Assembly: GCA_015478945.1 (NCBI GenBank)
Contig: JABUQX010100242.1
Location: 1-20,000 of the forward strand
Reading direction: 5' to 3'
Source of the DNA: Trachelipus rathkii
Lineage: Eukaryota > Arthropoda > Malacostraca > Isopoda > Trachelipodidae
DNA length: 20,000 nt
Shown one piece after another: positions 9,954-18,360 of this stretch. Position numbers and translations under genes: made by a program. The notes beneath the pieces are model-generated. The model ran no database searches. It was not told the DNA's origin and saw only the letters and a list, made by a program, of their open reading frames with translations. The number at the start of each line of letters is the position of its first letter. The first letter of the stretch is position 1.

Positions 9954-10203
9954 CTGCCTAGGTAGGCAGTCAAGAAGGCTGCCTAGGTAGGCAGTCAAGA
10001 AGGCTGCCTAGGTAGGCAGTCAAGAAGGCTGCCTAGGTAGGCAGTTAAGAAAGCTGCCTAGGTAGGCAGTTAAGAAGGCTGCCTAGGTAGGCAGTCAAGA
10101 AGGCGGCCTAGGTAGGCAGTTAAGAACACTGCCTAGGTAGGCAGTCAAGAAGGCTGCCTAGGTAGGCAGTTTAGAAGGCTGCCTAGCTAGGCAGTCAAGA
10201 AGG
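9954..10203. repeat. Indel-free run of 10 units
   Basis: Ten units start at exact 25-bp steps from 9954. They give the clearest view of the monomer, with both spacer types and a few substitutions (GGCGGCC, GAACACT, CTAGCTAGG). It is the best place to derive the consensus, and it contrasts with noisier DNA on both sides. Confidence 0.95.
9979..9994. other. Representative inverted repeat within the unit
   Basis: CTGCCTA and TAGGCAG are exact reverse complements separated by GG, so every consensus unit holds a 7-bp stem with a two-base centre, followed by the 9-base spacer TCAAGAAGG. The left part includes the self-complementary hexamer CCTAGG. Hundreds of such dyads recur every 25 bp. Whether any protein binds them is unknown; a two-base loop is tight, so a bent or open structure in single strands is more plausible than a stable hairpin. 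Confidence 0.9.
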
Positions 10204-11105
10204 CTGCCTGGGTAGCAGTTAAGAAGACTGCCTAGGTAGGCAGTCATGAAGGCTGCTAGCTAGGCCAGTCAGAATGCTTGCCCTAGGTTACAGCTCAAGA
10301 AGGCCTGCCCTAGGTAGGCAGTCAGAAGGCTGCTAGGTAGGGCAGGCTCAAACGAAGGCTGCCAAGTAGGCCAGTCAAACGAAGGCTGCCTAGGTAGGCA
10401 GTCAAGAGGCCTGCCTAGGCAGGCAGTCAACGAATGCTGCCAAGGTAGGCAATTAAGAAGGCTTGCCTAGGTACGGCAGTCCAAGAACGGCTGCCCTAGG
10501 TAAGGCAGTCAGAAGCCTGCCCTAGGTAGCCAGTTAACGAAAGCCCTCGCATAGGTAGGCAGTTAAGAAAGCGGTTGCCTAGGTAGGCAGTCAAAAAGGC
10601 GGGTTTACAGTTAAGAAAGCTGCCTAGGTAGGCAGTCAAGAAGGCTGCCTAGTAGGCAGGTAAGAAGGCTGATTAGGTAGGCAGTCAAGAAGGCTGCCTA
10701 GTAGGCCCGTTAAGAAGACTGCCTAGGTAGGCAAGTCATGAAGGCTGCCTAGGTAGGACGTCAAAAAATACTGCCTAGTAAAGCAGTCAAGAAGGCTGCC
10801 TAAGGTCGGCAGTCAAGAAGGCTGCCTACGGTAGGCATTCAAGAAGGCTGCCTAGGTAGGGAGATTTAAGAAGACTGCCTAGGTAGGCAGTCAAGAAAGC
10901 TGCCTAGGTAGCAGTTAAAGAAGGAATGGCCTAGGTAGAACAGTCAAGAAGGCTGGCCTAGGTAGCAGTTTAAGAAGACTGCCTAAGGTAGGCAGTCAAG
11001 AAGGCTGCCTAGGTAGCAGTTAAGAAGGCTGATTAGGTAGGCAGTCAGGAAGGGCTGCTTAGGTAGGCAGTTAAGAAGACTGCCTAGGTAGGCCAGTCAA
11101 GAAGG

Positions 11106-11255
11106 CTGCCTAGGTAGGCAGTTAAGAAGGATGCCTAGGTAGACAGTCAAGAAGGCTGCCTAGGTAGGCAGTTAAGAAGGCTGCCTAGGTAGGCAGTCAA
11201 GAAGGCTGCCTAGGCAGGCAGTTAAGAAGGCTGATAAGGTAGGCAGTCAAGAAGG
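11106..11255. repeat. Indel-free 6-unit run with marker monomers
   Basis: Six units in exact 25-bp phase alternate TTAAG and TCAAG spacers. The second unit carries GGATGCC and TAGACAG, and the sixth carries GATAAGG, exactly 100 bp (four units) later. The same two markers four units apart recur near 10925/11031, 14348/14452, 15773/15876 and 16664/16776. This defines a linked higher-order marker of the right half of the array. Confidence 0.8.
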
Positions 11256-12354
11256 CAAGCCTAGGTAGCGCAGTAAGAGACGGGCCTAGGTAGTGCCCAG
11301 TCAACGACAAGGCTGCCAGGTAGGCCAGTTAAGAAGGCTGCCTAGGGTAGGCAGTCAAAAAAGGCTGCCTAGGTAGGCAGCCTTAAGAAGAGTGCTAGGC
11401 TAGGCCGTCAGAAGGCTGGCCTAGGTCATGCAGTTACAGAAGGCTGCCTAGGTCGGCCCCAGTCAAAGAAAGCTGCCTAGGTAGGCCAGTTAGAAAGACT
11501 GCCTAGGTAGGCAGTCAAGAAAGGCTGCTAGTAAGGCAGTTAAGAAGGCTGGTTAGTAGGCAAGTTGCAAGAACACGCTGCCTAGGAGGCAGTTAAAGAA
11601 GAGTGCGCCTAGGGTAGGGCAAGTCAAGCAAGGTGCCTAGGTAGGCATTAAAAGAAGGCTGCCTAGGTAGGCCCAGTTAAGAAGACTGCCTAGGTTGGCA
11701 GTCAAGAAAACTGCCTAGGTAGGCAGTTACGAAGGCTGCCTAGGTAGACAGACAAGAAGGCTGCCTAGTAGGCCGTCAAAGAAGGCTGTCCTAGGTAGGC
11801 AGGTTAAGCCAAGCCTGCCCTAAGGTAGGCAGTTAAGAATGGCCCTGCCTACCGGTAGGCCAGTCACGAAGGCGGCCTAGGTAGGCAGTCCAAGAAGGCT
11901 CTTCCTAGCGCTTAGGCACGTCAAGAAAGGCTGCCTAGGTAGGAAGTTAAGAAAGCTGCCTAGGTACGCAGTCAAGAAAGCTGCCTAGGTAGGCAGTTAA
12001 CCGAAGATGCCTAGTAGGCAGTCAAGAAGGCTGCCTAGGTAGGCAGTCAAAAGGCTGCCTAGGTAGGCAGTCAAGAAGGCTGCCTAGGTAGCCAGTCAAG
12101 AAGGCAGCCTAGGTAGGCAGTCAAGGCTGCCTAGGAAGGAAGTTAAGAAGACTGCCTAGGTAGGCAGTCAAGAAGGCTTGCCTAGGTAACGCATCAAGAA
12201 GGCGCCCTAGGTAGGCAGTAAAAGCCTGCCTACGGAGGCAGTTAAGAAGGCTGCCTAGGTAGGCAGTCAAAAAAGGCTGCCTAGGTAGGCAAGTTTAAGA
12301 AAGAAAGAAGGCTGCGCAGTCAAGAAGGCTGCCTAGTTTAGGCAGTCAAGAAGG

Positions 12355-12479
12355 CTGCCTAGGTAGGCAGTTAAGAATGCTGCCTAGGCAGGCAGTCAAG
12401 AAGGCTGCCTAGGTAGGCAGTTAAGAAGGCTGCCTAGGTAGGCAGTCAAGAAGGCTGCCTAGGTAGGCAGTTAAGAAGA
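12355..12479. repeat. Indel-free run of 5 alternating units
   Basis: Five units in exact phase carry TTAAG, TCAAG, TTAAG, TCAAG, TTAAG spacers, showing a 50-bp dimer period on top of the 25-bp one. Confidence 0.9.
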
Positions 12480-12957
12480 CTGCCCTAGGTAGGCAGCTCA
12501 AAACGAAGGCTCGCCTAGGTAGGCAGTTTAAAGAAGGCTGATTAGGTAGGCAGTCATGAAGGCTGCATAGGTAGGCAGTTAAGAAGAGCTGCCTAGGTTA
12601 GCAGTCAAGAAGCCTGGCCTAGGTAGGCGAGTCACGCTAAAGAAGGCCTGCCTAGGTAGGCAGTCTTAAGACGACTGCTCTGTAGGCAGTCAAAAGCTGC
12701 CTAGGTAGGCCAGGTTTTACAGAAGTGCTGCCTTAGTAGGCAGTCAGAAGGCTGGCGTAGGTTAGGCAGTTTAAGAGACCTCACCTAGGTTAGGCAGTCA
12801 GAAGGCTGCCTAGGTAGCATGTTTAAGAAGGCTGCCTAGGTAGGCAGTCAGAAGGCTGCCTAGGGTAGGCAGTCAAGAATGCTGCCAAGTAGGCAATTAG
12901 AGGCTGCTAGTAGTGCAGCTCAAGAAAGGCCTGCCTAACGTAGGCAAGTAAGAAGCG

Positions 12958-13161
12958 CTGCCTAGACAGGCAGTCAAGACAGGCTGCCATAGTAGGGCAA
13001 TTTAAGAAAGGCGCCTAGGTACGGCAAGTCAAGAAGGCTGCCTAGGCCAGGCCAGATCAGAAGGCTGCCAAAGTGTACAAGTAAGCAGGCTGCCAATGGT
13101 AGCGCAGTCAAGAAGGTGCCTAGGTAGGCATTCAAGAAGGCTGCCTGTTATAGTCACATGG
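12958..13161. repeat. 8-monomer higher-order block, copy 3
   Basis: The monomers read ACAGGCAG; CATAGTAGGGCAATTTAAG; near-consensus; CCAGGCCAG; CCAAAGTGTACAAG; CCAATGGTAGC; GGCATTCAAG; CTGTTATAGTCAC. The order agrees with 7516 and 9591. This copy lies 3.4 kb beyond the previous one, outside the two clear super-repeat copies, so the block is not confined to that duplication. Confidence 0.7.
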
Positions 13162-14347
13162 GCTGCCTAGGTCGGCAGTCAAGAAGGCTGCCTAGGTAGG
13201 CAGTTTAGAAAGCTGCCTAGGTAGGCAGTTTAAGAAGCTGCTAAAGCGTATGCAGTCAAAAAGGCTGCCTAGGTAGGCAGTTAAGAAGACTGCCTAGGTA
13301 GGCAGTCAAGAAGGCTGTCCTAGGTAGGGCAGTCAAGAAGGCCTGCCTAGGTTAGGCCAGTCAAGAAGGCTGGACTAGGTAGGCAGTCAAGAAGGCTGCC
13401 TACGTTGGCAGTTAAGAAACTGCCTAGGTAGGCAGTTAAGAAGGCGCCTAGGTAGGCAGTCAAGAATGCGGCCTAGGTAGTGCAGTTAAGAAAGACTGCC
13501 TAGGAAGGCAGTCAAGAAGGCTGCCTAGGTAGGCAGTTAAAGAGGCTGATTAGTTAGGCAGTCAAGAAGGCTGCCTAGGTAGGCCAGTTAAGAAGACTGT
13601 AGGTAGGCAGTCAAGAAGCTGCCTAGGTAGGCAGTCAAAAATGCTGCCTAGTAAGCAAGTCAAGAACCCGGCTGCCTAGGTAGGCACGTCAAGAAGGCTG
13701 CCTGGTAGGCAGTCAAGAAGGCCTGCCTAGGTAGGCAGTCCGAAGCGCTGCCTAGGTAGGCCCCAGTCAAGAAAGGCTGCCTGGCAGGCACGTCAAGAAT
13801 GCTGCCCAAGTAGGCATTAAGAGGCTTTCTCGTAAGGCCAGTCAAGAAGCGCTGCCAAGTAGGCGTCAAGAGGCCCTGCTACGGTAGGCAGTTTAAAGAA
13901 AAGCTGCATAGGTTAGGCAGTTAAGCAAGCGCCTGCCTAGGTCAGCAGTCAAGAAGGCGGCCTAGGTAGGCAGTTAAAAGACTGCCTACGGTAGGCAGTC
14001 ACCAGAAGGAGCTGCCTAGCGTAGCAAGTTAAGAAAGGCTGATTAGGTAGGCAGTCAAGAAGGCTGCCTAGGTAGGCAGTTAAGAAGACTGCCTAGGGTA
14101 GCATCATGAAGGCTGCCTCAGGTAGGCAGTCAAAATGCTGCTAAAGGTAAGCATCAAAGAAGGCTGCTAGGTCTTAGGGCCATCAAGAAGGCTGGCCTAG
14201 TAGGCAGTCTTACAAGAAGGCTTGCCTAGGTTAAGGGTTAAGAAGGCTGCCTACGGTAGGCAGTTAAGAAGGCTGCCTAGGTAGGCAGTCAAGAAGGCTG
14301 CCTAGTAAGGCAGTCCAAAAGGCTGCCTAGGTAGCAGTTAAGAAAGG

Positions 14348-14750
14348 ATGCCTAGGTAGACAGACAAGAAGGCTGCTAGGTAGGCAGTTTAAGAAGACTG
14401 CTAGGTAGGGCCGTCAAGAAGGCTGCCTAGGCTAAGGCAATTAAGAAGGCTGATTAGGTAGGCGGTCAAGAAGGCTGCCTAGGTAGCCAGTTAAGAAGAC
14501 TGCCTAGGTAGGCAGTCAAGAAGGCCTGCCTAGGTAAGCAGTCAGAAAGGCTGCCTAGGTAGGCAGTAAAGAAAGCTGCCTAGGTAGCAGTCACGAAGGC
14601 TGCCTGGTAGGCAGTCAAGAAGGCGCCTAGGTAGGCACGTTAAGTAAAGGCTGCCTAGGTAAGCGTCACAAAAGGCTGCTAGGTAGGCAGTTAAGAAGAT
14701 GCCTAGGTAGGCAGTCAGAAGGCTGCTTAGGTACGGCAAGTAAATGAGGC
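14348..14750. repeat. Partial copy of the 0.9-kb right-half unit
   Basis: Landmarks in order: GGATGCC with TAGACAG (14346-14363), GATTAGG (14452), AAGCAGTC (14536), CAGTAAAG (14564), GAAGATGCC (14695) and AAGTAAATGAGG (14738). Distances from GATTAGG to the later landmarks agree within about 20 bp with the copies at 15773 and 16664. The stretch after about 14750 does not obviously continue the match. Confidence 0.65.
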
Positions 14751-14777
14751 TGCCAAGGTAGCGCAGTTAAGAAGAAA

Positions 14778-14788
14778 GGGGGGGGGGG
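14778..14788. other. Run of 11 G inside a repeat unit
   Basis: An isolated homopolymer of eleven G replaces the CT that normally follows GAAG at a unit boundary, and the array resumes at once after TT. No other unit shows anything similar. It is most simply a read artefact. Confidence 0.8.
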
Positions 14789-15772
14789 TTTGCCCTAGGT
14801 AGGCAGTACAAAGAAGCTTGCCTAGGTAGCATTAAGAAGGCTCGCCTAGGTAAGGCAGTCAAGAAGGACTGCTAGGTAGGCAGTTTAAGAACGACTGCTA
14901 GGTGGCAGTCAAGAAGGCTGCCTAGGTAGGCCAGTTAAGAAGGGCTGCCTAGGTAGGCAGTCAGAAGGCTGCCTAGGTACGGCATTAAGCACGAGTGCCT
15001 AGGTAAGGCAGCCTAGGGTAGGCAGTAAAGAAAAGGCTGCCTAGGTAGGCAGTTAAGAACGCTGCCTAAGGTAGGCAGTCCAAGAAGGCTGCCTAGGTTA
15101 GCAGTTAAGTCAAGAACCCTGCCTAGGTAGGCAGTCAAGAAGGCTGCCCTTCGGTAGGCAGTTAAGAAGACTACCTAGTCGTAGGCACTCACAGAAAGGC
15201 TGGCCTAGGTAGGCCAGTTTAACTCCAAAGGCTGCCTAGGTAGGCAGTCCAGAAGGCTGCCTAGGCCAGGCAGTCAAAGAAGCTGCCAAGGTAGGCACTT
15301 AAGAGGCTGCCTAGGTAGGAGTCAAGAAGGCTGCTGCCTAAGTAGGCAGTCACGAAGGCTGCCTAGGTAGGCAGTTAAGAAAGCCTGCTAGGTAGGCTAG
15401 TTAAAAAGGCTTTCCTAGGTGCAGTCCAAGAAGGCGGCCCTAGGTAGGGTTGTGTACAGAAGACCTGCCTAAGGTAGGCACGTCAGCAGGCTGCCTAGGT
15501 ACGGCAGGTTAAAAGGCTGAAGGTAGGTAAGTCCAAGAAGGCTGCCTAGGTAGGAAGTTAAGAAGACTGCCTAGGTAGTGCCAAGTCATGAAGGCTTGCC
15601 AACGGTAGGCAGTCAAAAATGTGCCTAGGTAAGCATCAAGAAGCTGCCTAGGTAGGCAGTCAAGAAGGCTGCCTAGGTAGGCATTCAAGAAGGCTGCCTA
15701 GGTAGGCCATAGTTAAGAAGATGCCTTAGGTAGGCAGACAAGAAAGCTGCCTAGGTAGGCAGCTTAAGAAGA

Positions 15773-16663
15773 ATGCCTAGGTAGACAGTCAGAAGGCTGC
15801 CTAGGTAGGCAGTTAGAAAGACTGCCTAGGTAGGCCCAGTCAAGAAGGCTGCCTAGCTAGGCAGTTAAGGAGGCTGATTAGGTAGGCAGTCAAGAAGGCA
15901 GCCTAGGTAGGCAGTTAAGAAGACTGCCTAGGTAGGCAGTCAAGAAGGCTGCCTGGTAAGCAGTCAAGAAGGCTGCCTAGGTAGGCCCCAGTAAAAGAAG
16001 GCTGCCCTAGGTACCGACAAGTTAAGAAGACTCCGCCTGGTAGGCAGTCACAAGAACGCTGCCTAGGTAGCAGTTTTAAAGAAAGGCTGCCTAAGGTAAG
16101 GCCCATCAAAAAGGCTGCCTAGGTAGGCAGTTAAGAAGAAGTGGCCTAGGTAGGCAGTCAAGCAGGCTGCTAGGTAGGCATACAAGAAGGCTGCCTAGGT
16201 AGGCCCAGTTTAAGAAGACTGCCTATGGTAGGCAGTCGACAAAGGCTGCCTAGGTAAGGCAGTTTAAGAACGCTGCCTAGGTAGGCAGTCAAGAAGGCTT
16301 CCTAGTCAGAGGCAGTCAAGAAGGCGGCCTAGGTAGGCAAGTTAAGAAGACCCTCCTACGGTAGGCAGTCACAGAAGGCTGCCTACCGTAGCAGTTAAGA
16401 AGGGCTGATAGGTAGGTAGTCAAGAAGTGACCTAGGTAGGCAGTTAAGAAGGCTGCCTAGCCTAGGTAGGCAGTCAAGAAGGCTGCCTAGGTAGGCAGTC
16501 AAGAAGGCTGCCTAGGTAGGCAGTCAAGAAGGCTGCCTAGGTAAGTCAAAGACAGGCTGCCTAGGTAGGCCAGTCAAGAAGGCTGGCTAGGTAGGAAGTT
16601 AAGAAGCACTGCCCTAGGTAGGCAGTCCAAGAACAAGCTGCCTAGGCTCGGCAGTTAAGAAGG
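15773..16663. repeat. 0.9-kb right-half unit, copy 1
   Basis: Landmarks in order: AATGCC with TAGACAG (15773-15788), GATTAGG (15876), GGCAGCC (15898), AAGCAGTC (15958), CAGTAAAAG (15989), GAAGTGGCC (16138) and GGCATACAAG (16178). All have partners in the next copy about 0.89-0.90 kb downstream. The unit also contains a second degenerate GATAGG monomer at 16407. Confidence 0.7.
16483..16532. repeat. Indel-free pair of TCAAG units beside a 5-bp expanded unit
   Basis: Two perfect consensus units follow one at 16453 that is 30 bp long because CCTAG is present twice (GCCTAGCCTAGG). The extra five bases are a short direct duplication of part of the inverted repeat, unlike the single-base indels elsewhere, and so could be a genuine replication-slippage product. 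Confidence 0.65.
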
Positions 16664-17500
16664 AATGCCTAGTAGACAGTCTCACAAGAAAGCGCTGCCT
16701 AGGCGTACGGGCAAGTTAAGAGACTGCTAGGTAGGCAGTCAAGAAGCGCTGCCTAGGTAGGCAGTTGAGAAGGCTGATTAGGTAGGCCAGTCAAGAAGGC
16801 AGCCTAGGTCAGGCAGTTAAGAAAGAACTGCTATAGGTTAGGCAGTCAGAAGGCTCCTAGGCAAGCAGTCAAAAAGGCTGCCTAGGTAGGCAGTAAAGAA
16901 GGCTTCCTAGGTAGGCAGTTACGAAGACTGCCTAGGTAGGCAGTTCAGATAGCTGCCTAGGTAGGCGCAGTTAAGAAGGCCATGCCTAGGTGGCAGTCAC
17001 AACGGCTGACTAGGTAGGCAGTTAAGAAGAATGGCCTAGGTAGGCAGTAAGAAGGCTGCCTAGGTAGGCAGTAAAGAGAAGGCTGCCTAGGTAGGCAGTC
17101 TAGAAGACTGCCTAGGTAGGCAGTCAAAGAGGCCTGCCTAGGTAGGCAGTTAAGAAGGCTGCCTAGGTAGGCGTCCAAGAAGGCTGCCTAGGTAGGCCAG
17201 TATACGAACCCGACTGCCTAGGTCAGGCAGTCACGAAGGCTTGCCTAGGTAGGATTAAGAAGGCTGATTAGGTAGGCAGTCAAGAAGGCTGCCTAGGTAG
17301 GCAGTTAAGAAGAGTGCCTAGGTAGGCACAGTCTAGAAGGCTGCCTAGGTTAGGCAGTAAAGAGGCCTGCCTAGGTAGGCAGTTAAGAAACCTGCCTAGG
17401 TAGGCAGTCAGAAGGCCCTGCCTAGGTAGGCAGTTAAGAAAGCTGCCTAGGTAGGGAGTCAAGAAAGGCTGCTAAGGTAGGCAGTTAAGAAGACTGGCTA
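16664..17500. repeat. 0.9-kb right-half unit, copy 2
   Basis: Landmarks: AATGCC with TAGACAG (16664-16679), GATTAGG (16776), GGCAGCC (16799), AAGCAGTC (16863), CAGTAAAG (16891), GAATGGCC (17029) and CAGTAAAGAG (17069). A further GATTAGG at 17266 corresponds to GATAGG at 16407 in copy 1. The end is approximate, set from the copy length. Confidence 0.65.
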
Positions 17501-17792
17501 GGTAGTTCAGAAGGCTGCCTAGGTAGGCCAGTTAAGAAGGCTGCCTAGGTAGGCAGCAAGAGGCTGCCTAGGCAGGCAGTCAAGAAGGCTGCCTAGGTAG
17601 CAGTCAAGAAGGCTGAACCTAGGTAGGCAGTCCAACGAAGAGCTTGCCTAGGTAAGCAGGTCAAGAAGGTCGCCTAGGTAGGCAGTTAAGAAGACTGCCT
17701 ATGTAAGCAGTCAGAAGACTGCCTAGGTAGGCAGTCCAAAAGGCTGCTAGGTAGGCAGTTAAGAAGACTGCTAGGTAGCGCAGTCAAGAAGG

Positions 17793-17993
17793 CTGCCTAG
17801 GTAGGCAGTTAAGAAGGCTGCCTAGGTAGGCAGTCAAAAAAGGCTGTCTAGGTAGGCAGTTAAGAAGACTGCCTAGGTAGGCAGTCAAGAAGGCTGCCTA
17901 GGTAGGCAGTTAAGAAGGCTGCCTAGGTAGGCAGTCAAGAAGGCTGCCTAGGTAGGCAGTTAAGAAGACTGCCTAGGTAGGCAGTCAAGAAGG
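17793..17993. repeat. Alternating TTAAG/TCAAG run with 100-bp tetramer
   Basis: Eight units alternate strictly between T-type and C-type spacers, and the T-type spacers themselves alternate TTAAGAAGG and TTAAGAAGA. The result is a 50-bp dimer nested in a 100-bp tetramer. Units from 17844 are in exact 25-bp phase; one extra A occurs before that. Confidence 0.85.
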
Positions 17994-18360
17994 CCTGGCC
18001 CTAGGTGGCCATCAAGAAGGCTGCCTCAGGTAACAGTCAAGAAGGCTGGCAAGCCTAGGCATCACAGAAGGTGGCTCTAGGTAGGCAGTCAAAGGAAGGC
18101 TGCCTAGGTAGGCAGTCAAGAAAAGCTGCTTAGGTAGGAAGTTAAGAGAAAGACTGCCTAAGGTAGGCAGTAAGACAGCCCGCCCTAGGTAGGGAAGTTA
18201 AGAAGACTGCCCTAGGTAGGCCAGTCAAGAAGGCTGCTAGGTAGGCAGTTAAGAAGGCTGCCTAGGTAGCAGTCATAAAGGCTGCCTAGGTAGGCATTAA
18301 GAAGACTGCCTAGTAGTCAAGTCAAGAAGGCTGGCCTAGGTACGCGCCAGTTAAGAATGG

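Larger units (their letters stand above)
2616..18360. repeat. Main 25-bp tandem satellite array
   Basis: This is about 15.7 kb of head-to-tail units with consensus CTGCCTAGGTAGGCAG plus TCAAGAAGG. The 25-bp period is exact in clean stretches such as 9954-10203 and 5294-5468. No inverted units and no transposon-like interruptions were seen. Common variants are TTAAG for TCAAG, GACT for GGCT, CCAAGG or GATTAGG for CCTAGG, and CAGGCAG for TAGGCAG. Single-base indels occur every few tens of bases and break phase. The left part, to about 9.9 kb, is dominated by TCAAG monomers and the 7/8-monomer blocks. The right part is richer in TCAAG/TTAAG alternation and GATTAGG monomers. This interval has no genes; it accounts for the long gene-free stretch. 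Confidence 0.97.

Noticed and set aside
1217..17462. Minus-strand open frames of 60-93 codons scattered through the array, with products rich in LPRQPS and AYLGSLLDC.
   Set aside because: They are translations of the repeat. The 25-bp unit is not a multiple of three, so a frame cycles through all phases every 75 bp, and the consensus carries TAG and TGA or TAA stops within that cycle. The frames exist only where indels shift phase before a stop; starts, ends and internal order differ each time.
986..18360. A CRISPR-like array, because a partly palindromic repeat recurs with short spacing.
   Set aside because: The period is only 25 bp and the 9-base segment between dyads is the same in most units, so there are no unique spacers. 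No cas genes or leader are present.
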